64,000 nt of DNA. Origin: Candidatus Phosphitivorax anaerolimi. GTDB lineage: Bacteria > Desulfobacterota > Desulfomonilia > UBA1062. The stretch is from positions 40,896 to 104,895 of the forward strand of contig MPOS01000055.1 in assembly GCA_001896555.1 (NCBI GenBank), given 5' to 3'. Shown here in pieces: positions 15,711-25,201 of the stretch. The translations under genes were made by a program, and so were the position numbers. The notes below the pieces were generated by a model. It made no database searches and was not told where the DNA came from. It saw nothing but the letters and a program-made list of their open reading frames with translations. Position 1 is the first letter of the stretch, and each line of letters begins with the position of its first letter.

Positions 15711-17522
15711 TCACTCACCCTCGTACATGCTCTCGATCTCACGGGCATATTTGGCGCTGATCACCCTTCTCTTGACCTTCAGCGTGGGTGTGAGCTCGTC
15801 GGTCTGCTGGGACCACTCCGTATCGAGCAGCGTGAACTTCCTGATCTGCTCCACGCGGGCAAAGTACTGGGTGTATTCCTTGATCTCACTCTCGAACAGT
15901 TTCTTCACTTCGGGATGCTCCAGGAGCTCTTTGCGCGAATTATAGGAGATGCCGTTGTTCTTTGCCCAGCTCTCCAGCTCTTCGAACGCCGGCACGATCA
16001 GGGCGGAGAGATACTTGCGGTTGTCCCCGATGACCGCAACCTGCTCGATGAATGGAGAGGTCTTGAGCGAGTTCTCGATGTTCTGCGGCGAAATGTTCTT
16101 GCCGCCCGAGGTGACGATGATGTCCTTGATGCGGCCCGTGATCTTCAGATATCCCTCGCTGTCGATCTCGCCGATGTCTCCGGTCCGGAAATAGCCGTCT
16201 TCGGTGAAGACCTCTTTGGTGGCCTCTTCGTTCTTGTAGTAGCCCATCATCACCTGAGGCCCCTTGATGAGGACCTCCCCGCCCTCCCCGATCTTGACCA
16301 GGGTGTCCTTGAGCGCGGGGCCCACTGTGCCGGGCTTGATGTGATCGGGCTTGTTGCCGTGGGTCACCGGGGAGGTTTCGGTCAGCCCGAATCCCTCGCA
16401 CACCTTGATGCCCATGCCCAGGAAGAACTCGGCGTCGGAAACCGACAGCGGCCCCCCTCCGGAGAGCGCAAACCTGAGCCGGTCCATCCCCAGTGCGGCC
16501 TTGAGCTTGGAGAAGATGATCTTGTCGGCCAGGGCGTACTGTATGGCGAACAGCCCCTTCCTGGGCCTGTCGTTGCAGATGTAGGGAAGGTTCTTCCGGG
16601 CTAACGACATGGCCCAGTTGAACAAGGCCTTTTTCACGGGCGGCGCCTGGGACACCTTGGCCAGGATCCCGGCATGGATCTTCTCGTAGAGCCGGGGTAC
16701 GCTCACGATCAGGGTGGGCCTCACCTCCTGCATATTCTGCAGGATCTTCGAAAAGTCTTCGGCAAAGCAAACCTTTTTCCCCGCGTTGAGCGCAGAGTAA
16801 TACCCCACGGTGCGCTCGAACGAATGCGACAGCGGCAGGAAGGACAGCAGGGTATGCTCCTCCTTGAAGAGCTCGGGGTCCACCGAGTAGAGCTGATTGA
16901 CGTTGGAGATGATATTGCTGTGGGAAAGCATGACGCCCTTGGGATCGCCCGTGGTGCCCGAGGTGTAGATGATGGTGGCCAAGTCTGAAGGCTTGATGTC
17001 TCGAATCCTCGCATCGAACTCTGCCTTGCCGTCATAACCGCCGCCGGCCTCCATGACCTTCTTGAGATTCAGGACCCCTTCCGCCGGGGATTCCAGGTCG
17101 TCGAAGATCACGACCTCTCTGAGATTGGGGATATCGCCTCTCACCTGCAATACCTTCTCGAGGTGCTCCCTCTCCCCGACAAAGCACATGACCGCATCGG
17201 AATTGATGATGATGTACCGAGCCTCATGCGCCGAGTTGGTGGCATAGATGGGCACGTTGACCGCGCCTATCGACAGAATGGCCAGGTCCACCACCCACCA
17301 CTCGTAGCGGTTCGGGGAGAACAGGGCAACCTTATCACCCGGCTTGATCCCCTTGGACAGGAGGTAGTACCCCACCTTCCTGACCATCTCGTTCATCTGC
17401 CTCCACGAGATGTCCGTGTACACCCCCTGCGCATTCTTGTAGGCTACGCACGCCTTGTCGCCCAGCTCCTGCACACGGTTCTGAAATATCGCCCCCATTG
17501 ATGTCTCACGAAAGCTTTCCAT
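15711..17522 (-). CDS. Long-chain fatty acid-CoA ligase (AMP-forming)
   Basis: 603 residues, the full length of the long-chain acyl-CoA synthetase family. It shows the P-loop IIYTSGTTGDPKGVMLSH (about 188-205), the adenine-binding GFGLTETSP, the YFRTGDIGEID block with the ribose-binding Asp, and GRIKDIIVTSGGKNISPQNIE near the C terminus, where the catalytic Lys segment begins. It should activate fatty acids to acyl-CoA with ATP at the membrane face, feeding beta-oxidation or lipid synthesis. A palindrome TGTGATTATCACA (17601-17613) sits about 80 bases upstream and is a candidate operator. It is followed by the receiver/ATPase gene with a four-base overlap. Confidence 0.93.
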   Translation of the reverse strand: MESFRETSMGAIFQNRVQELGDKACVAYKNAQGVYTDISWRQMNEMVRKVGYYLLSKGIKPGDKVALFSPNRYEWWVVDLAILSIGAVNVPIYATNSAHEARYIIINSDAVMCFVGEREHLEKVLQVRGDIPNLREVVIFDDLESPAEGVLNLKKVMEAGGGYDGKAEFDARIRDIKPSDLATIIYTSGTTGDPKGVMLSHSNIISNVNQLYSVDPELFKEEHTLLSFLPLSHSFERTVGYYSALNAGKKVCFAEDFSKILQNMQEVRPTLIVSVPRLYEKIHAGILAKVSQAPPVKKALFNWAMSLARKNLPYICNDRPRKGLFAIQYALADKIIFSKLKAALGMDRLRFALSGGGPLSVSDAEFFLGMGIKVCEGFGLTETSPVTHGNKPDHIKPGTVGPALKDTLVKIGEGGEVLIKGPQVMMGYYKNEEATKEVFTEDGYFRTGDIGEIDSEGYLKITGRIKDIIVTSGGKNISPQNIENSLKTSPFIEQVAVIGDNRKYLSALIVPAFEELESWAKNNGISYNSRKELLEHPEVKKLFESEIKEYTQYFARVEQIRKFTLLDTEWSQQTDELTPTLKVKRRVISAKYAREIESMYEGE

Positions 17523-17853
17523 CCATGTACCCCCCTTTCACGCGAGCTGATATACTTATTGAAATAAAGATCTTCACTTCTTGTCCCCAAAGACCATATC
17601 TGTGATTATCACAAGTGATTACCAGGTTCAATCTAAAGGCAGCAAATCCGTTTTTTTTCTCCAGACAAGGGAGTATATACAGGCGGTTTTTCCATAGTAA
17701 TATCAATATACTGAAGACTATTACACCAAAAATCTTCGAAGGCAGTGAGATAATACGGTAATACAAATTACATGTGTATTCACCCGCAGGCGGGCGGCAG
17801 GGAAGACCCGGCGGGCCTGATAGGCAAGGAGCATGGACGCGGAGTCGCAACCG
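17523..17853. other. AT-rich intergenic region upstream of the acyl-CoA ligase
   Basis: No gene is seen. The stretch is clearly more AT-rich than its surroundings and is the expected minus-strand promoter region of the ligase. It contains the palindrome TGTGA-TTA-TCACA (17601-17613) and a long T-rich tract near 17650. The minus-strand frame running through it (17506-17850) overlaps the ligase start and has no protein-like features. Confidence 0.45.
17601..17613. promoter_or_regulatory. Palindromic operator candidate TGTGATTATCACA
   Basis: A perfect inverted repeat of 5-bp arms around TTA, about 80 bases before the start of the acyl-CoA ligase. The arms match CRP half-sites but the spacer is three, not six, so a CRP site is unlikely; a TetR- or GntR-type operator is possible. 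Confidence 0.3.
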
Positions 17854-20800
17854 CTACCGGTCGAGCTCGGTTCGCACCGCAATACCCAGCTTCTCGATGA
17901 GATAGGGCTTTTTGATGTACGAGCCTGCACCCAGGATCTGCAGCTCCCGCACCCGCTGGGTCTCAGAGTAGCCGCTTGCGATGATGGCCTTCTGGCCAGG
18001 ATGATATTGGAGAATCCGCCGGTATGTCTCCAGGCCGTCGATCCCGGGGTCCATGATCATGTCGAGAATCACGAGGTCTGCCGAATGGTCTTTCAGATAT
18101 TCCACGGCTTCCTCGCCGCTTGCAAACGACTGCACCGAGTAACCGAGCCGCATGAGGATCTGCGTGGCGATATCGCGCTGTACGTCCACGTCGTCCACCA
18201 CGACCACGTGTTCGCCCCTGCCCAGATAATCCTGGATGTCCTGAGGTTCACGTTCCTGAACCTCAGCCCTGGTGGCGGGAAGATAGAAGGTGAACGTGGT
18301 TCCCTCTCCCTCCGAGCTCTCGCTGGCGATATAGCCCTGGTGGTCCTGAACGGTCCCCAGCACCACGGTCATTTCCAGGCCGGTACCGCTTCTGCCCAGA
18401 ACCTTTCTCGTATAGAACGGTTCGAAGATCCGTTCGAGGTCTTCAGCCGGCATGCCCGGCCCGGTGTCGGCGACACAGACGGACACATACTCTCCTTCGA
18501 TGACGCTGTCGTAGCCTTTTACCGGTGTATCGAGGTAGGTGTTTCGCGCGGTGACGGTTATGACGCCCCGGCCCTGGATGGACTCCGCCGCGTTGGCGAT
18601 GAGGTTGGAGATGGTCTTCGAGAGATGGGCCGGAGAGCCCATGACGGGCAGCAGATCGTCATCGAAGCTCACCGATATCTCCACCTGGGGATACCGGCTG
18701 CGGAGCTTTTTGATTTCGGGGGATTTCCCGTAGTCGGAAAGGATCGATGCAATGCTCACGGCCTCCCGCGTAGGCACTCCTCTGCGCGCAAGGGTCAGGA
18801 GGTCTTGAACGATCGCTGCGGCCTTTTCCCCGGAACGCTGGATGGTGGCGATCGGTTTTCTCAGCGGGTCGTCCTCGGCAAGGTCCAGGAGCATCAGCTC
18901 CGGATAGCTCACCAGGCCGCTTAAGATGTTGTTGAGATCGTGTGCGACCCCGCCGGCCAGGGTTCCGATGGCCTCCATCTTCCGGGCCTGCTGGAGCTTG
19001 GACTCGAGTTTCTTCCTTTCCTCCTCTGCCTGGACCCTCTGGGTGATGTCCCTGCAAATGCCGCGAAAACCCTTCGGTTTGCCTTCGGCGTCCCGGATCA
19101 GCGAGATGGATGTCTCCACGTGGACCTTCGACCCGTCCTTCCTGATGAGATCCCACCGGTACCCCTTGTCATGCGTGCCTGTCCTGAACACCCGGTTGAA
19201 CACCCGGTAGATGTCCTTTGCACACTCCTCATCCGTGAACATCCGGTTGTTCATGCCGATCATCTCTTCACGGGTGTATCCGATCAGCCGGCACATGGCG
19301 TCGTTGAAAAATCTGAAGTTGCCTGCCAGATCAACCTCGTAGTAGCCGTCCTCGATCTCTTCCAGGATCGTGCGGTATTTCTCCTCGCTCTTCTTGAGCC
19401 TGGTTTCCGCACGGATACGCTCGGTGATGTCGCGCGCCGAGCCGCGCACGCCTATGGCCTTTTTGCCCTCCATGACCAGCGAGTTCCGGTACTCGAGCAC
19501 CCTTGTCCGTTTTCTGTCGTCACGTACGCTGATGTATCCCTCGTCCCAGCCCTTCTCCAGGACCCTGCGGATATAGGCATCGAACTCGTGGCGATATTCG
19601 GGCACCATGAGGTCCTTGATATTGATCCTGCCTTTGTCGTCTTTTGCGTATCCCCACCTCATCAACCCGGCCCTGTTGGTCTGATCCAGGTCCAGATAAC
19701 CTTCAAAGTCATGAAAATAGAGGTAATCCGACACGTTGTCGAACACATCCCGGAACTTCTTCTCACTCTCGATCATGGCCTTCTCGGCGAGGATGCGTTC
19801 CGTAACGTTGCGGGCCACACCCAGGGATGCGACCACCTTGCCGTCACGGACAATCGGCGAGGCGCTTATCTCTCCGAATTTCCGCGTGCCGTCCTTGGCG
19901 ATGAATTCATAGATCGAGCCGTGAGTCGCTTCCCCGGAGAATATCTTCTGTCCGTTATCCATCATCTCCTGCAAATACTCGGGGGCGACGATGTTCAGAT
20001 CGATGAATGTCTTGCCCACGATCTCATCCGGGGTATACCCCAGCGCGCTCTCAACACTGGGAGAAATACTCAAGACCCGGTAATCCGGGGCCACAGTAAA
20101 GATCACATCCGAGATCGCGTTGAAATGGAGCCGGTACTTCTCCTCACTCTCTTCCAGGGCGATCCTGGCCTTCCTGCGGTCGGTGACGTCCCGGGCGATA
20201 CCCTGGGCCCCGATGGGTCTGCCCGCCTCACTCTTCAAGAGAGAGACCCACACCTCCACAGCGATCTTCTCCCCGTCCTTGCGGATGACTTCCGTCTCAA
20301 AGATGAGCGGCAGCTTCCCGGTGGAATACAGGTCCAGAAAGAGCGTCCGCAGCCTCTCCGCAGTCTCCCCGTCCATGAAATCGCGAAAGTTCATGGACCT
20401 GACTTCTTCCTCGCGGTAGCCGAGCCCCTTGCAGAGGGCGCCGTTGAAAAAGGTGAACCGGCCGCTCGGATCCAGTTCGAAATATGCGGCCCCGATGGTC
20501 TCCAGGAGATTGCTGTATTTCTCCTCGTTCTTCTTCAGGGCCTCTTGTGTCCGGGCGTGCTCGGTAATGTCGTGGAACACCGCCAGGGTGTACTCATTGC
20601 CCTGGTCAGAAAATGTCTGGAAGCTCACCTCGCAAACTATGTTCCTGCCGTCGCGGCACACACAGGCGATCTGCTCCTGAACAGGGCCGGTTCCCCCCCC
20701 GCCGGCCTTCTCAGCCAATTGCCTGAACCTGTTTCCGTGATCGTTTCCGGCGGCGATCAGATCCAGCGTTTTCTTGCGCAGATCTCTGGAACCCCAGCCG

Positions 20801-20994
20801 AAAAGCCTCTTCACGGCGGTATTGGCGAAAATGATCTTCCCATTCTCGAGCACCAGGACCGCGGCGGGGACGCGATGGAGGAAGGTCATGGAGTGATACC
20901 CGAACACGTCCTTCATGCGCAGGTGCGCGGGGTAATCTCTGTCCTCCTCAGGCTCTACTCTGCCCATACCACCCAATTTGAGATCTCCCGTCAT
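17854..20994 (-). CDS. Five-PAS hybrid sensor histidine kinase with receiver
   Basis: 1046 residues without transmembrane segments. Five PAS/PAC units run from about residue 35 to 665. They are followed by a HisKA helix with H in VAHDLNN (about 690), an ATPase domain with N box SNLIANAAESI and G1 DTGPGM, and a receiver (about 920-1045) with VDDVD, phospho-acceptor D in VILDMIMDPG and K in IKKPY. The G2 box reads SGTGLEM, with Glu where GLGL/GLGM-type boxes have the second Gly, which may alter ATP handling. A soluble multi-PAS kinase suggests internal sensing of redox state or ligands. It is a monocistronic gene, and no output gene is beside it. Confidence 0.92.
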   Translation of the reverse strand: MTGDLKLGGMGRVEPEEDRDYPAHLRMKDVFGYHSMTFLHRVPAAVLVLENGKIIFANTAVKRLFGWGSRDLRKKTLDLIAAGNDHGNRFRQLAEKAGGGGTGPVQEQIACVCRDGRNIVCEVSFQTFSDQGNEYTLAVFHDITEHARTQEALKKNEEKYSNLLETIGAAYFELDPSGRFTFFNGALCKGLGYREEEVRSMNFRDFMDGETAERLRTLFLDLYSTGKLPLIFETEVIRKDGEKIAVEVWVSLLKSEAGRPIGAQGIARDVTDRRKARIALEESEEKYRLHFNAISDVIFTVAPDYRVLSISPSVESALGYTPDEIVGKTFIDLNIVAPEYLQEMMDNGQKIFSGEATHGSIYEFIAKDGTRKFGEISASPIVRDGKVVASLGVARNVTERILAEKAMIESEKKFRDVFDNVSDYLYFHDFEGYLDLDQTNRAGLMRWGYAKDDKGRINIKDLMVPEYRHEFDAYIRRVLEKGWDEGYISVRDDRKRTRVLEYRNSLVMEGKKAIGVRGSARDITERIRAETRLKKSEEKYRTILEEIEDGYYEVDLAGNFRFFNDAMCRLIGYTREEMIGMNNRMFTDEECAKDIYRVFNRVFRTGTHDKGYRWDLIRKDGSKVHVETSISLIRDAEGKPKGFRGICRDITQRVQAEEERKKLESKLQQARKMEAIGTLAGGVAHDLNNILSGLVSYPELMLLDLAEDDPLRKPIATIQRSGEKAAAIVQDLLTLARRGVPTREAVSIASILSDYGKSPEIKKLRSRYPQVEISVSFDDDLLPVMGSPAHLSKTISNLIANAAESIQGRGVITVTARNTYLDTPVKGYDSVIEGEYVSVCVADTGPGMPAEDLERIFEPFYTRKVLGRSGTGLEMTVVLGTVQDHQGYIASESSEGEGTTFTFYLPATRAEVQEREPQDIQDYLGRGEHVVVVDDVDVQRDIATQILMRLGYSVQSFASGEEAVEYLKDHSADLVILDMIMDPGIDGLETYRRILQYHPGQKAIIASGYSETQRVRELQILGAGSYIKKPYLIEKLGIAVRTELDR

Positions 20995-21340
20995 AAAAAA
21001 CCCACCTCAAAAAAATGCTCTCTCTATTCCATTCGGCTCATTCGCCGAAAAGTGAAAAGCAATTATCGCGTTATCCCCTAGCATCTCCAGAGACGGGAAT
21101 CAATATTAAAGTGTGAGAAAATTGGAGCATGGAGGACTTTTATTGAAGATATTGGACATCCTGATGGCTTCTGCAGGGCTTTTAAGCCCTTGTTCAGCCT
21201 CCGGAGCAGAGATTGGTTGTTTTTATGGATATGCAAGAGGGGCATGGCCGGCGGATCGCGCCTCGCACCTAAAAATCTTTCAAAGGAATGCGCCCCGCCC
21301 TTCCGAAGGTCTCTGATGAGCGAACCTGCAAAGGGGGATT
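20995..21340. other. Intergenic region between the five-PAS kinase and the acyl-CoA dehydrogenase-like gene
   Basis: No supported gene. There is a small perfect hairpin GGGCTTTTAAGCCC near 21178-21191. A 67-codon plus-strand frame at 21113-21316 has a hydrophobic start but no ribosome site and no family resemblance. The part near 20995 should carry the promoter of the minus-strand kinase. Confidence 0.4.
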
Positions 21341-22468
21341 CTAGCAGAGCAGCGATCTTCCCAGCTTCTCCCGGGTGATACGGGCAACATTGGCGGCGAT
21401 GCGCAGGGACGAGTCGATATCGTGGGCCAGAGCCCTGAATGGCTGTCCGGGATCGATCCCGGAGGTTTGCACGATCTCGCTGATGCGCTCCTGGATCGTT
21501 CCAGCGGTCTGCCGCATGAACAGGGCCATGGAGGTGAGCCCCGGGTGATCGATGCGGTACTGATCCAGGAGGTTCGCAGCCTCGTAGGCGAGCACCTCAA
21601 GGGAGTCGATGGTCGAGGCCGCCTCGCCCAGGAGAGAGGCCGTGCCCCTGTCCAGCTGTTCACCCCCGGCCCCGAGCGCCTTGGTTATCAGAGAGAGCTG
21701 TGCCCTGGCCCCGCCTACAAAGGGGGCCATCATCATGACGTCCTCGATCCGGCGGAAGGCGAGCGCCACATCCGGATAGGCGTGCCCCTTGAGGCCCAGG
21801 ATGTTCTCTTCCTCCACCTCACACCCATCGAGCACGATCCCCCCGTGGGGACATGGCCTGAGAAAGCCCAGGTCGAGAGGCTCTGTTCTCCTGAGCCCCG
21901 GGGTGCCGGACGGGACGATGAAGGCGGTGTAGCCCTTTCTGCTGTCGTGCTCTGATGTGATTGCCAGGACTACGTACAGATCTGCGATAGGCCCGTTGGT
22001 CAGGTAGGCTTTCTCGCCGGTGATGCGATAGACCCTTCCCTCTTTCAGGGCGCTGGTGGTGAGCTTTGCGGGATGCCCTCCCACACCGGGCTCTGATATG
22101 GCCAGACAAGGCGTGCAGGCGCCCGTTGCAAGGGAAGGCAGGTAGGCGAACTTCTGCTCGTCGGTGCCGAACCCGAAGAACACGAAGCGGGAGAGGAGAA
22201 CGTGCATGAGCCACGACAGGGCCACACCGAGGTTTAATCCGCTCTCGACCAATGCCTGCCCGGCAACCGCCATGTGGAGCCAGCCCCCTCCCATGCCCCG
22301 ATATGCCACGGGGATGCCGATGCCGTAGAGATTCTCCCGGGCGAATTCGCTGTGCAGATCTTCAGGGAAGCTCGTGCGCTGGTACAGATCGGTGCGCGGG
22401 GCCACGTGCTCTCCGGCAAAGCGGGTAACCAGCTCTCTGAGTGAGTTCAATTCATCCGTAAGGATCAC
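21341..22468 (-). CDS. Acyl-CoA dehydrogenase-like flavoprotein
   Basis: 375 residues with the ACAD layout: N-terminal helical domain (FAGEHVAPRTDLYQ, SEFARENLYGIGIPVAYRGMGGG), a middle beta domain with the FAD-contact segment CLAISEPGVGGHPAKL and GEKAYLTNGPIADLYVVLA, and a C-terminal helical bundle. The reaction would be alpha,beta-dehydrogenation of an acyl-CoA, with electrons passed to ETF. The C terminus ends at GRSLLC without the usual EIYEGT-type segment that carries or follows the catalytic Glu in many family members, so activity and substrate are uncertain. The start is a GTG at 22468 with a GGGAG site upstream. It is downstream of the CoxE/MoxR pair on the same strand. Confidence 0.82.
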   Translation of the reverse strand: MILTDELNSLRELVTRFAGEHVAPRTDLYQRTSFPEDLHSEFARENLYGIGIPVAYRGMGGGWLHMAVAGQALVESGLNLGVALSWLMHVLLSRFVFFGFGTDEQKFAYLPSLATGACTPCLAISEPGVGGHPAKLTTSALKEGRVYRITGEKAYLTNGPIADLYVVLAITSEHDSRKGYTAFIVPSGTPGLRRTEPLDLGFLRPCPHGGIVLDGCEVEEENILGLKGHAYPDVALAFRRIEDVMMMAPFVGGARAQLSLITKALGAGGEQLDRGTASLLGEAASTIDSLEVLAYEAANLLDQYRIDHPGLTSMALFMRQTAGTIQERISEIVQTSGIDPGQPFRALAHDIDSSLRIAANVARITREKLGRSLLC

Positions 22469-22540
22469 TTCCGTCTCCCGGCTGCCATGAGCATGCCGGC
22501 ACCGCTTCCGCGCATGCCGGATCGTGGGGCAGCTGCTGGA

Positions 22541-23923
22541 TTATAAAATAAGTTCTTCCACGAAATCCACGAGCTGGTTGAGGTTTCTGCATTCCCTGAG
22601 CTCATGGCAGTAGGGTTTGTAGGCGAACATCTCGCTGTCGCCGGTGTTCCATGAGCCCTCCGGCTCGGGGTTGAGCCAGATGAGCCTCCGGCACTTCTCG
22701 CGCATCTCCTCCAGAATCCGGTCTTCCGGGTGGAAGTAGTTGGACCGGGCATCGCCGATGATGATGAGCGTGGTCTTCTTGTTGAGCACATCCATGTACC
22801 TGTCCCGGAACTGCCGGAAGGTCTCGCCGTAGTCGGTCTGGGCGAGGTAGTCGATGTCCACCTCTTTGAGGACCTTCTCAATCGCGCGGTTGATCTCCTC
22901 GTTTTCAAAGATGGCGGTCACCTCGGCCAGGCCCGAGACGAACACGAAGCTGTGGACCTTGGTGAAGCACTCCTGGAGCGAGTAGAGGATGTTGAGCATG
23001 AACCGGGCAGCGGACCACACCGATGATGAGATGTCGCACAGGGTTACGACCTTGCCCTTTTTCGGGGGCTTTTTCCTGAACATGATCTCCATGGGCACGC
23101 CCAGGTACCGATCGGCCCTGCGCAGGGTCTTTTTCACATCCAGAACACCCCGGCTGCTGGAGGCGTAGCGCCGGGACACGATGTCCTTGAGCTTGCGCAC
23201 CAGGCGGTCGATCACCTCGCGCACCTGCTCGATCTCCCTGGGCGTGAGCGAGGCAAAGGGCCGATCACCCAGCTGCTGCAGGTACTGCTCGTGCGTACGC
23301 ACCTGCTTGATGCTCTCGTTGTGGGGCCTACTCTCTCTCAGCAGCAGCTCGTATGCCCGCTCGAGCTGTGACTCGATGCGTCTGGCGAGACCGCGCCTGG
23401 TATCCGCAGCAAAGTGGAAGGGGTTTTCCTCGAGCACGCGCTCCACCCTGCCCTTGACGTCGCTGAGCTGCACCATGACCTGAAGCCTGCTGGCAAGAGG
23501 GCCCAGATTGAACTTGCGGCCCTGACTCACATCGACCTCTTCGGTTTGAAGCCTGCGTATGATTTCCAGAAACCCCATGGGGTCTCCCTGGAGAAAATCC
23601 AGAATGGCCCGATGTGCGCGGTTGCCGTTGGCCTGCTCCTGGAGCGTCTGGAGCACTTCCTCCATCTGCCCGGTCATGGAGTCGGGATCGTCCAGGTCGA
23701 TGTCCTGCCTGAGCTCGTGGAAATAGAGGTGGTAGAGCCGGTCGAACTGGGCCTGCTCACGCCTGCTCTTGGCGAAGTTGGCCCGGAGCACGGCCCGGAA
23801 ACCTTCCTCGTCGAGCAGGTCGATGAGCTGGAGCTGCGAGATGCAGTCAACCACCTCCGAGGTGGAGATGCGGTATCCCGCGGTCCGGCAGCACGCCACG
23901 AATCTCAGAACGGCATTGACCAT
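22541..23923 (-). CDS. VWA-containing CoxE-like protein
   Basis: 460 residues. The C-terminal half is a von Willebrand A domain of the CoxE family, with the MIDAS motif DISSS (in TLCDISSSVW, about 295) and TLIIIGDARSNY carrying the later metal-site Asp. The N-terminal half is helical and charged. CoxE-type proteins work with MoxR-type AAA+ ATPases in maturing or inserting metal centres into enzymes (for example CO dehydrogenase) or in remodelling membrane complexes. The MoxR partner lies immediately upstream (nine-base gap). The target enzyme is not evident here. Confidence 0.9.
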   Translation of the reverse strand: MVNAVLRFVACCRTAGYRISTSEVVDCISQLQLIDLLDEEGFRAVLRANFAKSRREQAQFDRLYHLYFHELRQDIDLDDPDSMTGQMEEVLQTLQEQANGNRAHRAILDFLQGDPMGFLEIIRRLQTEEVDVSQGRKFNLGPLASRLQVMVQLSDVKGRVERVLEENPFHFAADTRRGLARRIESQLERAYELLLRESRPHNESIKQVRTHEQYLQQLGDRPFASLTPREIEQVREVIDRLVRKLKDIVSRRYASSSRGVLDVKKTLRRADRYLGVPMEIMFRKKPPKKGKVVTLCDISSSVWSAARFMLNILYSLQECFTKVHSFVFVSGLAEVTAIFENEEINRAIEKVLKEVDIDYLAQTDYGETFRQFRDRYMDVLNKKTTLIIIGDARSNYFHPEDRILEEMREKCRRLIWLNPEPEGSWNTGDSEMFAYKPYCHELRECRNLNQLVDFVEELIL

Positions 23924-23932
23924 GGAAAAAAC

Positions 23933-24841
23933 CTAGCCCACGATGCCTGCAATGTTCGTCTTGACCGTCTCCGCATCGGCCTTGTACTTGCAGATCATGT
24001 TCAGGGTATCCACCAACACCTCGCTCGTGAGCTCCTCTGCGGAGAGCGCCATGAGGGAGCGCGCCCAGTCGAGGGTCTCGGATATGCAGGGCTTTTTCTT
24101 GAGGTCGAGATTCCTGATGGCGCGGATTGCATCCACGAGCCTGCTGGAGAGGCGATCGGAGATGCCGGGGATCTTGAGCCGCACGATCTTGAGCTCGAGG
24201 TCCTTCTCGGGGTAATCGATGTAGATGTGGATGCAGCGGCGTTTCAGGGCATCGCTCATATCACGGTAGTTGTTGGAGGTGAGCACCACGAAGGGGATCT
24301 CCACGGCCTTTTTCGTTCCGATCTCCGGGATCGAGACCTGGAAGTCGCTGAGCAGCTCCAGCAGAAAGGCCTCGAACTCGGGGTCGGACTTGTCGACCTC
24401 GTCGATCAGGAGCACGACCGGCTTCTCTGATGTGATGGCCTGGAGCAGGGGCCTGGGCTGGATGAACCGCTCGGAGAAAAAGGCGTCTTCCTGAGAGGCG
24501 ATCTTCTCAACCGCGTCGGAGAGGGTTTTTGCCCCGGTAATCACATCCTGGATCTTTTCCTTGACCATCTGGGTGTAGAGGAGCTGCTTTGCGTATTCCC
24601 ACTCGTACAAGGCCTTTGCCTCGTCCAGCCCCTCATAGCACTGCAGCCGGATGAGCTGCAGACCCAGGGACCGGGAAACCGCCTTGGCCAGCTCGGTCTT
24701 GCCCACCCCGGCTGGGCCTTCGACCAGAATGGGTTTTTTTGTGGCTGCAGCGAGGAACACCACGGTCGCGATCTCGCGGGAAGTGATGTAATCCGCTTTT
24801 TCCAGCTTGTCCTGCACATCTGCTACGCTCGTGAACATCAT
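23933..24841 (-). CDS. MoxR-family AAA+ ATPase
   Basis: About 302 residues. Walker A is GPAGVGKTE (about 42), Walker B VVLLIDEVDKSD (about 145), sensor 1 VLTSNN (about 185), and an arginine finger region is in DALKRRCIHIYID. It matches the MoxR/CoxD class, which acts as a chaperone-like motor with a VWA partner, here the downstream CoxE-like protein. ATG 24841 is preceded by AAAAAGGTG; a GTG at 24850 lies within that site and is less likely. Confidence 0.93.
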   Translation of the reverse strand: MMFTSVADVQDKLEKADYITSREIATVVFLAAATKKPILVEGPAGVGKTELAKAVSRSLGLQLIRLQCYEGLDEAKALYEWEYAKQLLYTQMVKEKIQDVITGAKTLSDAVEKIASQEDAFFSERFIQPRPLLQAITSEKPVVLLIDEVDKSDPEFEAFLLELLSDFQVSIPEIGTKKAVEIPFVVLTSNNYRDMSDALKRRCIHIYIDYPEKDLELKIVRLKIPGISDRLSSRLVDAIRAIRNLDLKKKPCISETLDWARSLMALSAEELTSEVLVDTLNMICKYKADAETVKTNIAGIVG

Positions 24842-25046
24842 GACCTGCACCTTTTTGTTTTATAGAGTGATTTCTCAGGGTAGCATGTTTTCTACCCCAT
24901 GGACAGCAATATGCCATGGTATGTGAAAAATAGCGGCCCCGCGGGCGTTTCTCAAGGGTGATTATTTCTACAAATTGCCTCCCCGGATTCCGATACAACT
25001 GTATGGCTATGCTTTACCAGTTTTTTCATGAAAGGAGAACCCACCG

Positions 25047-25201
25047 ATGAAAAAGACCGTTCTTTTCTTTTCCTGTTGGCATGCATCATCTTCCCCTTGT
25101 TACTGCACGGACAGCAGCTCACCCTGGCTACACTCGACTGGCAGCCATATGTAGGAAGCGACATGATGATCCCCGTTGACCTTTTTCCCTTCAAGGTGTG
25201 A
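25047..25201 (+). pseudogene. Remnant of a family 3 solute-binding protein gene (frameshifted and truncated)
   Basis: A ribosome site (AAAGGAGA, 25031-25038) and ATG 25047 open a frame that begins MKKTVL. After a T-rich run near 25065 the signal-peptide frame shifts by one: the other phase reads FLLACIIFPLLLHGQQ followed by LTLATLDWQPYVGSDM, the classic start of periplasmic amino-acid-type binding proteins. That phase ends at TGA 25199-25201, only about 20 residues into the mature domain, and nothing downstream continues it. I read this as a decayed gene whose body was deleted. Confidence 0.65.

Noticed and set aside
18940..21081. A 713-codon plus-strand open frame
   Set aside because: It lies wholly opposite the five-PAS kinase, whose motifs are unmistakable. 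The antisense frame is open because of the GC-rich third positions and has no ribosome site or domain.
21113..21316. A 67-codon frame with a hydrophobic start
   Set aside because: No ribosome site, and it does not continue into anything recognisable.
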